A stretch of 59,616 nt of DNA from NCBI GenBank assembly GCA_021805825.1, contig JAJZEC010000013.1, positions 1-59,616 on the forward strand, in the 5' to 3' direction. Below, in pieces: positions 1 through 9,244 of the stretch (its first letter is position 1; each line of letters begins with the position of its first letter). This stretch comes from Pseudomonadota bacterium. GTDB lineage: Bacteria > Pseudomonadota > Gammaproteobacteria > Burkholderiales > Burkholderiaceae_C. Below the pieces are notes generated by a model, which saw nothing but the letters and a program-made list of their open reading frames with translations, had not been told where the DNA came from and ran no database searches. Both the position numbers and the translations under genes were made by a program.

Positions 1-245
1 ACGCACTGCGTCTCCGCACCGCGCGAACTCCTCCAGCACCGAAAGCCAACTCATCAGAATCACGGATTTCTCCGTACTCTCAATGAGCGTCCAACTTCTC
101 TTGTCGCCTCGAAAAGCCAAACGCCCACACTTATCGGCTGCTTCTTGTTAAGGATCGTCCTGCTCCGAGCTTTCGGCTTCCGCCTTCGGCTTCCTTCTTC
201 AGGCCGCCTCAGCTCTGCAGGTTGCTGCTCGTCGAGCAGCGAAGA
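1..245 (-). other. rRNA operon leader (5' part; 16S rRNA beyond left edge)
   Basis: This stretch has no convincing gene. Read on the minus strand it contains GATCCTTAACAAG (156-144), which resembles the boxA antitermination element of rRNA operons. It is followed closely by GCCGATAAGTGTGGGCGTTT (about 138-119), a string I recall from betaproteobacterial pre-16S leaders. A strong promoter sits just upstream at 279-251. The leader would run leftward out of the window, so the mature 16S gene should begin beyond position 1. The motifs are seen directly; the assignment to an rrn leader rests on memory of related leaders. A 66-residue open frame across the region (60-260) is basic and low-complexity, and I do not believe it is coding. 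Confidence 0.6.
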
Positions 246-250
246 CAGAG

Positions 251-279
251 ATTCTTGCACCGATCGCAGGGACTGTCAA
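251..279 (-). promoter_or_regulatory. sigma70 promoter, probable rrn P1
   Basis: On the minus strand a perfect -35 hexamer TTGACA (279-274) is followed by a 17-nt spacer and a -10 of AAGAAT (256-251), with a short CT/G-rich discriminator. Predicted transcription start is near 244, running left into the boxA-bearing leader. A consensus -35 with 17-nt spacing in such a GC-rich genome is unlikely by chance. Confidence 0.65.
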
Positions 280-347
280 CACCCTGGGCCGGCATGACCG
301 CAACGGACTCCTGCGCGAGCCCGGATCCGGGCGGGCTACACGGGGGG

Positions 348-611
348 CTACAGCACCACCCGCACCAGAGGATGCCCGCTCAGCGTCGTGTACAGCGCGT
401 CGAGCTGAGCGCGGCTGCGGGCGCGCACGACGCAGGTGCAACTCAGGTAGTTACCGGCCGAGGAGACGACCAGCCGCATGCTCGCCGCATCGAAGTCCGG
501 GGCATGCTGGCGCACGGCCTGCGCCACGGCATCGGCGAAGCCCTCGACATTGCGGCCCGTCACCTTGATGGGGAAGTCGCAGGGGAACTGCCAGAGATCG
601 GGGGAGGACAC
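348..611 (-). CDS. ybeD: YbeD/DUF493 (UPF0250) family protein
   Basis: An 87-residue protein, the same length as E. coli YbeD, a small ferredoxin-like-fold protein of unclear biochemical role often encoded beside lipoate genes. Recognisable family segments are LWQFPCDFPIKV near the N terminus and the C-terminal half ending SGHPLVRVVL. The chosen GTG start (611) lies 4 nt past the stop of the upstream response regulator and gives exactly the family length. A longer start at 662 would add a basic, non-family extension. lipB is not next to it here; instead an rrn promoter follows on the same strand. Function beyond family membership is not known to me. Confidence 0.75.
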   Translation of the reverse strand: MSSPDLWQFPCDFPIKVTGRNVEGFADAVAQAVRQHAPDFDAASMRLVVSSAGNYLSCTCVVRARSRAQLDALYTTLSGHPLVRVVL

Positions 612-615
612 GCGC

Positions 616-1332
616 TCAGCGCACCAGGCCGCGACGCGCGGCCTCCAGCGCGGCCTCGGCACGCGAGGAAATGTCGAGCTTGCGGTAGATCTGTTTCACG
701 TAGTCGGCCACGGTGTGGCGCGACAAGCCGAGCTGCTGCGCGATTTCCGGCAGGGTGTAGCCCTTGCCGACGCGCTGCAGCACTTCGGTTTCCCGCTCGG
801 TCAGCGCGATCTCGGGCTCCTCGACCAGGCCGGAGCGCTGCACCGCCGCCGGCAGCACCTCCACCGGCGGGGGCGCCACCGCCCCTCCGGGATGCTGCCG
901 CAGGGCCGCGAAGTGGTCGAGCATCCGGCGTGCGACCGCGGAACTCAGCGGCGGCTCGCCATCGCGGATGCGGCGCAACTGAGCGACCAGCTCGATCTCC
1001 GGACGCGTCTTCAGCAGGTAACCGAAGGCCCCGGCCTGCAAGGCGGGAAACACGTGGTCTTCGTCGTCGAACAGCGTGATCATCACCGCGCGCGCCGAAG
1101 GCTGCTCCGCATGCAGCATGCGCAGGGCGTCGAGGCCACTACCGTCGGGCAGGTGGAAGTCGATCAGCGCCAACTCCACCTCATGCGAACGCATCACGCT
1201 GTCCGCCTGCGCCAGCGTGCCCGCCTCGCACACCGGCAGCGAGGGCTGCACCTGGGTGAGCAGCCAGGCCATCGCAGCCCGCGATTCCGCCAAATGGTCA
1301 ACGATCAAGTTACATCGCGGCTTGCTGGACAT
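616..1332 (-). CDS. NarL/FixJ-type response regulator
   Basis: A two-domain, 238-residue regulator. The N-terminal receiver keeps the acidic start (VDH, Asp12), the phospho-acceptor Asp58 in LIDFHLPDGSG, Thr86 and Lys108 in LLKTRP, so it should be phosphorylatable. A proline/alanine-rich linker (about 145-165) leads to a LuxR-type helix-turn-helix at about 172-235 (LTERETEVLQ, then the recognition helix region SRHTVADYVKQIYRKL). No sensor kinase gene is adjacent, so it is an orphan here and its signal is unknown. It is divergent from phoH with a 187-nt gap, and ybeD follows 4 nt downstream, suggesting co-transcription. Confidence 0.85.
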   Translation of the reverse strand: MSSKPRCNLIVDHLAESRAAMAWLLTQVQPSLPVCEAGTLAQADSVMRSHEVELALIDFHLPDGSGLDALRMLHAEQPSARAVMITLFDDEDHVFPALQAGAFGYLLKTRPEIELVAQLRRIRDGEPPLSSAVARRMLDHFAALRQHPGGAVAPPPVEVLPAAVQRSGLVEEPEIALTERETEVLQRVGKGYTLPEIAQQLGLSRHTVADYVKQIYRKLDISSRAEAALEAARRGLVR

Positions 1333-1519
1333 GGACTCGACTTGGCCTTCAAGGCGCCAAATAAAATTCCTTCGGAGGTCAGACCCCCCATTTTAGGGTA
1401 TTGCTTGCCGAGCGCGCGAAGCGCCTGCGGCCGCGCCGCCCTGCGGGCCGCGGTGCACGGACGCCATGCCGCGGCCGCGTAGCGCACAATGCACCTTGAA
1501 TGTATCAGCATCCTCTTGC

Positions 1520-2533
1520 ATGACCTTGATCGTCAGACAGCACTTCTCGCCTGCGGACAACACGCGCCTCGGCCATCTCTGTGGGCCGCTGGACGAAAAC
1601 CTGCGGCAGATCGAAATTGCCTTCGATGTCGCAATCCGGCGACATGATCATGCCTTCCGCCTCGAAGGCGAGCGCGCGCGCTCGGCACTCGCGCTGCTGC
1701 AGGCACTGTGGCAAAAAGCCGACACGGTGCTCAGCCTGGACGACATCCAGCTCGAACTGACGCAGGCTGCGCGCGGCCAGGAGCCGAAGCTCGGGGCCGA
1801 CGCCGACGAGCCGGTGCTGCACACCCGGCGCGCCGGACTGCACGGGCGCACGCCGCGGCAGAGCGAATACATCCGCAACATCCTCGGGCACGACCTCTGC
1901 CTGGGCCTGGGGCCGGCGGGCACCGGCAAGACCTTCCTCGCGGTGGCCTGCGCGGTCGACGCGCTGGAGCGCAACGTCGTCGAGCGACTCGTGCTGACGC
2001 GACCGGCGGTGGAAGCCGGCGAGCGCCTGGGCTTCCTGCCCGGCGACCTGGCGCAGAAGATCGACCCCTATCTGCGCCCTCTGTACGACGCGTTGTACGA
2101 CCTGCTGGGCTTCGAGACCACGCAGCGGCTGTTCGAGCGCGGGACGATCGAAATCGCGCCGCTGGCCTTCATGCGGGGCCGCACCCTGAACAAGGCCTTC
2201 ATCATCCTGGACGAGGCACAGAACACCACCGCCGAGCAGATGAAGATGTTCCTCACGCGCATCGGCTTCGGCTCGCGCGCGGTCATCACCGGGGATCTGA
2301 GCCAGGTCGACCTGCCACGCGGCAGCCTCAGCGGGCTGGCCGAGGCGGCGCAGGTGCTGCAGGGCGTGCGCGGGGTCGCGCTGACCCACTTCACGAGCGC
2401 CGACGTCGTGCGCCACCCGCTGGTGGCGCGCATCGTCGAAGCCTACGAACGCGCGCAGGACGCCGGCACCCAGGCGCCGCGCAAGCCGGCCGCGCGCTCC
2501 GCGCGCGTCAAGGCCCAGGGCGGCAACGCATGA
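1520..2533 (+). CDS. phoH: PhoH-like P-loop ATPase
   Basis: A 337-residue cytoplasmic ATPase of the PhoH/PhoL family, which is linked to RNA metabolism and normally encoded beside ybeY. Walker A is GPAGTGKT at about 131-138. Walker B is the FIILDEAQNTT block near 226-236, followed by the TGDLSQVDLP sensor-like motif. The ATG at 1520 (MTLIVRQHF) is preferred over an upstream start at 1466, whose extra residues look non-coding; the ribosome-binding site is weak. It begins the phoH-ybeY-lnt string and its stop overlaps the ybeY start (ATGA). Confidence 0.9.
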   Translation: MTLIVRQHFSPADNTRLGHLCGPLDENLRQIEIAFDVAIRRHDHAFRLEGERARSALALLQALWQKADTVLSLDDIQLELTQAARGQEPKLGADADEPVLHTRRAGLHGRTPRQSEYIRNILGHDLCLGLGPAGTGKTFLAVACAVDALERNVVERLVLTRPAVEAGERLGFLPGDLAQKIDPYLRPLYDALYDLLGFETTQRLFERGTIEIAPLAFMRGRTLNKAFIILDEAQNTTAEQMKMFLTRIGFGSRAVITGDLSQVDLPRGSLSGLAEAAQVLQGVRGVALTHFTSADVVRHPLVARIVEAYERAQDAGTQAPRKPAARSARVKAQGGNA

Positions 2534-3066
2534 GCGCGGCGCGCGGCCAGACTCCGCCGCTGCAACTGTCGGTGCAATTCGCCAGCCGCCTGCATCGCCC
2601 GCTGCTGCCGCGCCACCTGCTGACGCGCTGGGTGCGCGCGGCGCTGCGCGCGGGCCCGGCGCGCTCCGCCGCACGCTCGGCAAGCAGCGACACCGGGGAG
2701 CGCGCGCCGGCGCAGATCACGCTGCGCTTCGTCGACGCCACCGAAGGGCGCAGCCTGAACCACCAATTCCGGCGCCGCGACTACGCGACCAACGTGCTGA
2801 CCTTCGCCTACCAGCAGCTGCCCGCAGTGGCCGACCTGGTGCTGTGCGACAGCGTGGTGGCCGCCGAGGCGCTGGCGCAGCACAAGCCGCTGCAGCACCA
2901 TTACGCACACCTCATCGTGCACGGCGTGCTGCATGCGCTCGGCTGGGATCACCTGCGCCAGGCGCAGGCGCTGCGCATGGAGCAGGCCGAGCGCGACATT
3001 CTGGCCGGCCTGGGCATCGGCGACCCTTATGCGGGCGAAGGCGGAATCGGAGTCGGCGATGACTGA
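2530..3066 (+). CDS. ybeY: endoribonuclease YbeY
   Basis: A 178-residue single-strand-specific metallo-endoribonuclease family member that acts in 16S rRNA 3' maturation and ribosome quality control. The zinc-binding signature HGVLHALGWDH (residues 131-141) supplies the three histidines. The N terminus carries an Ala/Arg-rich insertion (about 35-60) that makes it a little longer than the usual 150-160 residues. The start overlaps the phoH stop by ATGA, and lnt begins 8 nt inside its 3' end, so translation is probably coupled. The corC gene often found between ybeY and lnt in related genomes is absent. Confidence 0.93.
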   Translation: MSAARGQTPPLQLSVQFASRLHRPLLPRHLLTRWVRAALRAGPARSAARSASSDTGERAPAQITLRFVDATEGRSLNHQFRRRDYATNVLTFAYQQLPAVADLVLCDSVVAAEALAQHKPLQHHYAHLIVHGVLHALGWDHLRQAQALRMEQAERDILAGLGIGDPYAGEGGIGVGDD

Positions 3067-4657
3067 AGCCCGTGCCGGTGTGGCCCGCCGCGCGCTCTGG
3101 CTGTCGCGGCTGCTCGAGCGGCCGTACTGGCTCGCCCCGCTGCCCGGCGTGCTGCTCGCGCAATGCTACGGTCGTGCCCACGCCGCCGGGCTGGCGATCC
3201 TGGCGCTGGCCCTGTTCGCGGCCCTGCTGTGGCGAAGCGGGGATCTCGGCGCCGGTGCCCGCGCGCGCCGCGGCGCCCTGCTCGGCCTGGGCTTCGGTCT
3301 GGGCTGGTTCGCCGCGGGCATCTGGTGGCTGTACATCAGCATGGCGGTCTATGGAGGCATGCCGCGCCTGCTGGCAGCGGCGGCCGTGCTGTTGTTCAGC
3401 CTGTACCTGGCGCTGTTCCCGGCGCTGGCCGGCGCGCTGGCGGCGCTGCTGGCGCCGCCGTCCTCGCGCCAGCCCTGGCCGCTGGCCCGCGGCCTGGCCG
3501 CCGCGGCCGCGCTGGCCGGCGGATGGACGCTGGCCGAGGTGCTGCGCGGCACACTGTTCACTGGCTTTCCCTGGCTGGCCGTCGGATACAGCCAGGTCGG
3601 CGGCCCGCTGGCCGGCCTGGCGCCCCTGCTCGGTACCTACGGCGTGGGCTTCGCCGCCGTGCTGGCGGCGGGCCTGCTGGCGCTGGCCACGCAGTACAAC
3701 CTGCGCCACACCACGCTGGCCATCCTGCTGCTGCTCCTGCTGGCCCTCGGCGCCGGGCGCTTGGGCAGCCTGCGCTGGACACATGCCGTCGGGGCGCCGC
3801 TGCGCGTCGCGCTGCTGCAGGGCGACATACCGCAGCAGCAGAAATTCCGCCCCGAGGCCCTCGCCCCGACGCTGCAGCTGTACAGCCAATGGCTGCACAC
3901 GCTGCGCGCCGACCTCATCGTCACTCCGGAAACCGCGCTGCCGGTGCCACCGCAGGATCTGCCCGCCGGCTTCCTGCAGCAGCTGCAGCACAGCCTGCGC
4001 GAGCGCCATGTGCACGCGCTGGTGGGCATCCCGCTGACGCGCGGGGCCGACGGCTACACCAACAGCGTGCTGGGCCTGGGCGATCGCCAGCCCTACCGCT
4101 ACGACAAGGCGCACCTGGTGCCCTTCGGGGAGTTCATACCCTATGGCTTCCACTGGTTCGTCCGGCTGATGAACATGCCCCTGGGGGATTTCGCGCGCGG
4201 CACCTTCGACCAGCCGTCCTTCGCCGTCGACGGTCGACGGGTGGCGCCGACCATCTGCTACGAGGATCTGTTCGGCGAGCAACTGGCGCAGCGTTTCATC
4301 GACCCCGCGCGCGCCCCGCAGGTGATCGCCAACCTGACCAACCTGGCCTGGTTCGGCGACACCGAGGTGCTGCCGCAGCACCTGCAGATCGCCCGCATGC
4401 GTTCGCTGGAATTCCAGCTGCCCAGCATCCGCGCCACCAACACCGGGGTCACCGCGATCATCGATGCCCGCGGCCGCGTCAGCGCCGAGCTGCCGCCCTA
4501 CACGACCGGGGCGCTGCTGGGCAGCGTGCAGCCGGCCTCGGGAGTCACGCCCTTCGCCTGGCTGGCCGCGCGCCTGGGCTACCTGCCGGTTCTGCTGCTG
4601 GCGCTGCTGGCGCTGCTGCCGGGCCTGCTGCTGCGGCTGCCTACAATCCGCGCCTGA
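3059..4657 (+). CDS. lnt: apolipoprotein N-acyltransferase
   Basis: A 532-residue inner-membrane enzyme that adds the third acyl chain to diacylated lipoproteins, using phospholipid as donor. The first about 235 residues are hydrophobic with several membrane segments. The C-terminal part is a periplasmic nitrilase-like domain with the complete catalytic triad: Glu291 (VTPETALP), Lys350 ([12 protein letters not shown]) and Cys400 (ICYEDLFGE). A last hydrophobic helix closes the protein (about 505-528). The ATG at 3059 overlaps ybeY by 8 nt. Mature lipoproteins such as the MltA and MliC-like proteins in this window would be its substrates. Confidence 0.95.
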   Translation: MTEARAGVARRALWLSRLLERPYWLAPLPGVLLAQCYGRAHAAGLAILALALFAALLWRSGDLGAGARARRGALLGLGFGLGWFAAGIWWLYISMAVYGGMPRLLAAAAVLLFSLYLALFPALAGALAALLAPPSSRQPWPLARGLAAAAALAGGWTLAEVLRGTLFTGFPWLAVGYSQVGGPLAGLAPLLGTYGVGFAAVLAAGLLALATQYNLRHTTLAILLLLLLALGAGRLGSLRWTHAVGAPLRVALLQGDIPQQQKFRPEALAPTLQLYSQWLHTLRADLIVTPETALPVPPQDLPAGFLQQLQHSLRERHVHALVGIPLTRGADGYTNSVLGLGDRQPYRYDKAHLVPFGEFIPYGFHWFVRLMNMPLGDFARGTFDQPSFAVDGRRVAPTICYEDLFGEQLAQRFIDPARAPQVIANLTNLAWFGDTEVLPQHLQIARMRSLEFQLPSIRATNTGVTAIIDARGRVSAELPPYTTGALLGSVQPASGVTPFAWLAARLGYLPVLLLALLALLPGLLLRLPTIRA

Positions 4658-4662
4658 TCCCG

Positions 4663-4680
4663 GCCGGGCGCGCGCCCGGC
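4663..4680. other. GC-rich perfect palindrome in lnt-glyQ spacer
   Basis: Arms GCCGGGCG and CGCCCGGC separated by CG, six nt after the lnt stop. There is no U-tract on either side, so it is at most a pause or processing hairpin between lnt and glyQ rather than a classic intrinsic terminator. Confidence 0.45.
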
Positions 4681-4700
4681 TTCCTGCACGCACCATCGCC

Positions 4701-5645
4701 ATGCTCAGCTTCCAGCAAATCATCCTGACCCTGCAGAACTACTGGGCGGAGCGGGGCTGCGCCCTGCTGCAGCCCTACGACATGGAGGTCGGTGCCGGAA
4801 CCAGCCACACGGCGACCTTCCTGCGCGCCATCGGCCCCGAGCCCTGGAACGCCGCCTATGTGCAGCCCAGCCGCAGGCCCAAGGACGGACGCTACGGCGA
4901 CAACCCCAACCGCCTGCAGCACTACTACCAGTTCCAGGTCGTACTCAAGCCGGCCCCCTCGGACATCCTCGACCTCTACCTGGGCAGCCTGCGGGCCCTC
5001 GGCCTGGATCTGCAGCGCAACGACATCCGCTTTGTCGAGGACGACTGGGAGAATCCCACGCTGGGCGCTTGGGGACTGGGGTGGGAAGTGTGGCTCAACG
5101 GAATGGAGGTGACCCAGTTCACCTATTTCCAGCAGGTCGGGGGCATCGACTGCCGGCCGGCGACGGGGGAGATCACCTACGGCCTGGAGCGCATGGCGAT
5201 GTACCTGCAGGGGGTCCAAAGCGTGTATGACCTGCTGTGGACGCATACCCGGGTGGCCGGGCGCGCGCAGCCGCTGTACTACCGCGACGTGTTCCACCAG
5301 AACGAGGTCGAGCAGAGCGCCTACAACTTCGAGCACAGCGACGCGGATTTTCTGCAGCAGGCATTCGCCGCCCACGAAGGCCAGGCCCGCCAGCTGGTGC
5401 AGCACCAGCTGGCGCTGCCGGCCTACGAGCAGGTGCTCAAGTGCGCGCACAGCTTCAACCTGCTGGACGCGCGTGGAGCGATCTCGGTCACCGAGCGCGC
5501 CGCCTACATCGGGCGCATCCGCAACCTGGCACGCGCCGTGGCGCAGGAGTACCTGGACAGCCGCGCGCGCCTGGGCTTCCCGCTGGCGCCGCGCGACTGG
5601 GCGGCGCAGGCCGCCGCCGACCTGGCGCAGAAACAGGCCGCCTGA
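4701..5645 (+). CDS. glyQ: glycyl-tRNA synthetase alpha subunit
   Basis: A 314-residue catalytic subunit of the bacterial heterotetrameric (alpha2beta2) glycyl-tRNA synthetase, a class II enzyme. The family N terminus [15 protein letters not shown] and the conserved blocks [24 protein letters not shown] and [18 protein letters not shown] are clearly present, and the length is typical. The ATG at 4701 matches the family start exactly; longer upstream frames belong to shadow reading. glyS follows after 60 nt, the expected pairing. Confidence 0.97.
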   Translation: MLSFQQIILTLQNYWAERGCALLQPYDMEVGAGTSHTATFLRAIGPEPWNAAYVQPSRRPKDGRYGDNPNRLQHYYQFQVVLKPAPSDILDLYLGSLRALGLDLQRNDIRFVEDDWENPTLGAWGLGWEVWLNGMEVTQFTYFQQVGGIDCRPATGEITYGLERMAMYLQGVQSVYDLLWTHTRVAGRAQPLYYRDVFHQNEVEQSAYNFEHSDADFLQQAFAAHEGQARQLVQHQLALPAYEQVLKCAHSFNLLDARGAISVTERAAYIGRIRNLARAVAQEYLDSRARLGFPLAPRDWAAQAAADLAQKQAA

Positions 5646-5705
5646 TCACCCCGGCCGCCGCCACCGGCCGGCGGCGCGGCACAGCATCCGCACACCATCG
5701 ATCCC

Positions 5706-7826
5706 ATGAGCGCGCACAACCTGCTTGTCGTACTCCTTGTCGAGGAACTGCCGCCGAAGGCCCTGCCCCAGCTGGGTCGTGCCTTCGCCGCCGGCATTGG
5801 CCAGGCCCTGCACGCGCAGGGCCTGCTGCTCGAGGGCGCGCAGCCCACCGCCTTTGCCAGCCCGCGCCGCCTGGCCGTGCACCTGGGCCGGGTACTGGGC
5901 AAGGCCGACGACCGCGCGCTGCGGCTCAAGCTCATGCCCGCGGCGGTCGGGCTGGACGCCGCCGGCGAGCCAACCGCGGCGCTGCACAAGAAGCTGGCCG
6001 CGCTCGGACTCGGCGAGGAGGCCGCGCAACGCGTGGTCGCCGAAGGCGAAGGCAAGGCGCGCACCCTGTTCATCGACACCGTGGTGCCCGGGGTGGCGCT
6101 GACCGAGGGGCTGCAGCGCGCACTCTCGGACACCCTGGCCGAACTGCCGATCCCCAAGCTGATGAGCTACCAGTTGGACGACGGCTGGACCACGGTGCGC
6201 TTCGCACGCCCGGCGCACGGGCTGCTGGCGCTGCACGGCGCGGAGGTGGTTCCAGTGCATGCGCTGGGGCTGCAGGCCGGGCGCAGCACCCAGGGCCACC
6301 GCTTCGAGGCCTCCAGCCCGACGCTGGACATCGCCCACGCCGACGACTACGAGGAGGTGCTGCGCAGTCGCGGCGCGGTGGTGGCCAGCTTCGAGCGCCG
6401 CCGGCAGGACATCGCGCAGCAGCTCGACGACTGCGCGCGCGCTCTGGGCGGCGGATTGCGCTGCCTGCATGACGCGGCGCTGCTCGACGAAGTGTGCGCG
6501 CTGGTCGAGAAGCCTCGGGTGCTGACCTGCCGTTTCGACGCCGAGTTTCTCGAAGTGCCGCAGGAGTGCCTGATCCTGACGATGAAGGCCAACCAGAAGT
6601 ACTTCCCGCTGGTCGACTCCGAGGGGCGGCTGAGCAACCACTTCCTGGTCGTCAGCAACCTCGACCCCGCCGACGCCAGCGAAATCATCGAGGGCAACCA
6701 GCGTGTGGTGCGGCCGCGCCTGGCCGACGCCCGCTTCTTCTTTGAACAGGATCGCAGGCAGACGCTGCAGCAACGCGTGGCCGGCCTGCAGCGCGTGACC
6801 TACCACGCGCGCCTCGGCACGCAGGCCGAGCGCATGCAGCGCGTGCGCGGCATCGCCATGGCGCTGGCGCAACGGCTCGACCCCGCGCTGGTGGCGGGTG
6901 TGGAGAAGGCCGCGACCCTGGCCAAGGCCGATCTGCTCACCGAGATGGTCGGCGAGTTTCCCGAACTGCAGGGTGTCATGGGGCGCTACTACGCGCTGCA
7001 CGACGGACTGTCGGCGGAGATCGCCGAAGGCATCGAGGATCACTACCGCCCGCGCTTCGCCGGCGACGTGCTGCCGCGGTCGGAGCTCGGTCTGTGCCTG
7101 GCGCTGGCGGACAAGCTCGAAACGCTCTGCGGGCTGTGGGGCATCGGCGAGCAACCCAGTGGCGACAAGGATCCCTTTGCGCTGCGCCGCCATGCGCTGG
7201 GCGTCGTGCGCATGCTGATGGAACGGCCGCGGGAGTCCCGCGCCTGGCCGCTGGACGAACTGCTGCTGCTGGGCTGCACCAGCCTGCGCGGCATCCAGGG
7301 TTTCGCCGACCCCTCACAGGCCCTGCTGGATTTCCTCTTCGATCGCATGGCCAACCTGTTGCGCGAGCAGGGCTACAGCGCGCAACAGGTGGACGCCGTG
7401 CTGGGTCTGCGTCCGCAGTGGCTGGGCGACGTGGTGGCACGGCTCGACGCGGTACGCACCTTCAGCGCCCTGCCCGAGGCGCAGGCGCTGGCGGCGGCGA
7501 ACAAGCGCGTGGTCAACATCCTGCGCAAATCGCCCGCCGCCGAGGGCGCCGGGCTGCGCCCGGATCTGCTGCAGCATGCGGCCGAGCATGCGCTGGCCGA
7601 TGCGCTGCAGCGCCTGCAGCCGCTGGCCCTGCAGGCGCAGGAGGCCGGCGACCACCGGGCCGCGCTGCTGTGCCTGGCCGAACTCAAGCAACCGGTCGAC
7701 GATTTCTTCGACCAGGTCATGGTCAATGCCGAGGATCCGGCGCTGCGCGCGAACCGCCTGGCGCTGCTGCAGCAGCTGCAGGCGGCGATGCGCCAGGTGG
7801 CCGACCTGTCGCGCCTGGCCGTCTGA
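5706..7826 (+). CDS. glyS: glycyl-tRNA synthetase beta subunit
   Basis: A 706-residue beta subunit providing tRNA recognition, with an HD-like domain and a C-terminal anticodon-binding domain. Conserved segments include LLVEELPPKALP (N terminus), PIPKLMSYQ, the MKANQKYFPL block, NQRVVRPRLADARFF and, in the last third, GDKDPFALRRHALG. The length fits the family (about 690-720). It follows glyQ in the same direction; the 60-nt spacer holds only a GC-rich inverted repeat. gmhB starts 20 nt downstream. Confidence 0.96.
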   Translation: MSAHNLLVVLLVEELPPKALPQLGRAFAAGIGQALHAQGLLLEGAQPTAFASPRRLAVHLGRVLGKADDRALRLKLMPAAVGLDAAGEPTAALHKKLAALGLGEEAAQRVVAEGEGKARTLFIDTVVPGVALTEGLQRALSDTLAELPIPKLMSYQLDDGWTTVRFARPAHGLLALHGAEVVPVHALGLQAGRSTQGHRFEASSPTLDIAHADDYEEVLRSRGAVVASFERRRQDIAQQLDDCARALGGGLRCLHDAALLDEVCALVEKPRVLTCRFDAEFLEVPQECLILTMKANQKYFPLVDSEGRLSNHFLVVSNLDPADASEIIEGNQRVVRPRLADARFFFEQDRRQTLQQRVAGLQRVTYHARLGTQAERMQRVRGIAMALAQRLDPALVAGVEKAATLAKADLLTEMVGEFPELQGVMGRYYALHDGLSAEIAEGIEDHYRPRFAGDVLPRSELGLCLALADKLETLCGLWGIGEQPSGDKDPFALRRHALGVVRMLMERPRESRAWPLDELLLLGCTSLRGIQGFADPSQALLDFLFDRMANLLREQGYSAQQVDAVLGLRPQWLGDVVARLDAVRTFSALPEAQALAAANKRVVNILRKSPAAEGAGLRPDLLQHAAEHALADALQRLQPLALQAQEAGDHRAALLCLAELKQPVDDFFDQVMVNAEDPALRANRLALLQQLQAAMRQVADLSRLAV

Positions 7827-7846
7827 GCCGGAGAAGGAGAGCGAAG

Positions 7847-8401
7847 GTGAAACTGCTGGTGCTCGACCGCGACGGCGTGATCAACGAAGACCGCGACGAC
7901 TACGTCAAATCGCCCGAGGAGTGGGTCGCGGTGCCGGGCAGCGTCGAGGCCATCGCGCGCCTGCACCATGAGGGCTGGCGGGTGGTGGTGGCGAGCAACC
8001 AGTCGGCGCTCGGGCGCGGCCTGTTCGACATGAGTACGCTGAACGCCATCCACCTGAAGATGCACAAGGCCGTGGCGACGGCCGGCGGGCGAATCGACGC
8101 CCTGTTCTTCTGCCCGCACGCCCCAGAGGATCACTGCACATGCCGCAAGCCGCTGCCGGGGCTGTTCCGCGACATCGCGCAGCGCTACGCGCTGGACGAT
8201 CTGCGCGGCGTCCCGGCGGTCGGCGACTCGCTGCGCGATCTGCAGGCAGCACAGCCACTGGGTTGCGCGCTGCACCTGGTGCGCACCGGCAAGGGTGCGC
8301 GCCTGCTGGCGGCGCAGACCCCTCTGCCCGAAGGCACGCTGGTGCACGAGCACCTCGGCGCCTTCGCCGACTGGCTGCTGGCGCAGCCCGCCGCAGCCTG
8401 A
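7847..8401 (+). CDS. gmhB: D-glycero-beta-D-manno-heptose 1,7-bisphosphate 7-phosphatase
   Basis: A 184-residue HAD-superfamily phosphatase of LPS core heptose synthesis. The nucleophile/acid pair is Asp7 and Asp9 (LDRDGVIN), motif II is SNQSALGRG, and a structural zinc loop is formed by Cys89, His91, Cys97 and Cys99 (CPHAPEDHCTCRKP). VGDS near 125-128 is motif IV. The GTG start (7847) is supported by the purine-rich GAGAAGGAGAG just upstream. It lies between glyS and plsC with short gaps, consistent with one transcript. Confidence 0.93.
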   Translation: MKLLVLDRDGVINEDRDDYVKSPEEWVAVPGSVEAIARLHHEGWRVVVASNQSALGRGLFDMSTLNAIHLKMHKAVATAGGRIDALFFCPHAPEDHCTCRKPLPGLFRDIAQRYALDDLRGVPAVGDSLRDLQAAQPLGCALHLVRTGKGARLLAAQTPLPEGTLVHEHLGAFADWLLAQPAAA

Positions 8402-8414
8402 GGCACCGACACCG

Positions 8415-9230
8415 ATGCGCACCCCGGATCCTGCACCGCGCGACCGACGCCGTTCCCCCAGCCTCGGCGAGCGCGTGCGCTCGGCCCTGTACCTGCTGTG
8501 GCTGATCGCCACCGTGGTTCCCTATGGCATCGCCGCAGTGCTGCTGTCGCTGGTGCTGCGCGGCCTGCCGCTGTATCGCTTCTGCTCCGGATGGGCCTGG
8601 CTGGCGCTGCAGGGGGCCCGGCGCATCTGCGGCATCGAGTGGCGGGTGCACGGCCTGCACAACCTGCCGCAGGGTTCCGCGGTGGTTCTGGCCAAGCACC
8701 AGTCGGCCTGGGAGACGCTGGCTCTGCCCTCGATCCTCGGCCACCCGCTGAGCTATGTGTTCAAGCGGGAATTGCTGTGGGTTCCCTTCTTCGGCTGGAC
8801 CCTCGGGCGCATGGACATGGTGCACATCAACCGCAAGCGTGGCACACAGGCCTTGACGCGCATGCAGCAGCAGGGCCGCGCCTTGCTGGAAAAGGGCTAC
8901 TGGATCGTCATGTTCCCCGAGGGCACGCGGGTGGCGCGCGGGCAGCGCGGACAGTACAAGGCCGGGGGCGCCAGGCTGGCGCTGCTCAGCGGGGTGCCGG
9001 TGCTGCCGGTGGCGGTGACCTCTGCGCGATGCTGGCCGCGGCAGGCCTTCGTCAAGCGACGCGGAACCATCGACGTGTCGATCGGTGCCCCGATCCTCGC
9101 CGGCACGCGAACGGCCGCCGAGGTGATCGCCGAGGTCGAACAATGGGTCGAGGCGGAAATGCATCGTCTGGATCCCGAGGCCTATGTCGATACGGCCGAC
9201 GCAGAACCGGGCCATGCGGCCCGGCGCTGA
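8415..9230 (+). CDS. plsC: 1-acyl-sn-glycerol-3-phosphate acyltransferase
   Basis: A 271-residue membrane-associated acyltransferase that makes phosphatidic acid from lysophosphatidic acid. One hydrophobic N-terminal segment (about 24-48) is followed by the acyltransferase motifs: KHQSAWE (His95, with Glu100 where many relatives have Asp) and FPEGTR (167-172). The AWET form is, from memory, common in proteobacterial AGPATs, so I do not take it as damage. The start ATG at 8415 lies 13 nt after the gmhB stop. Confidence 0.92.
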   Translation: MRTPDPAPRDRRRSPSLGERVRSALYLLWLIATVVPYGIAAVLLSLVLRGLPLYRFCSGWAWLALQGARRICGIEWRVHGLHNLPQGSAVVLAKHQSAWETLALPSILGHPLSYVFKRELLWVPFFGWTLGRMDMVHINRKRGTQALTRMQQQGRALLEKGYWIVMFPEGTRVARGQRGQYKAGGARLALLSGVPVLPVAVTSARCWPRQAFVKRRGTIDVSIGAPILAGTRTAAEVIAEVEQWVEAEMHRLDPEAYVDTADAEPGHAARR

Positions 9231-9244
9231 GCACCCCGCCGAGC

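Noticed and set aside
60-260. 66-codon minus-strand frame in the left edge region
   Set aside because: It lies inside the predicted rRNA leader, is highly basic and matches no family.
2912-4723. 603-codon open frame antisense to lnt
   Set aside because: Gln/Arg-rich shadow of lnt; no domain, no ribosome-binding site, and lnt has its complete catalytic triad.
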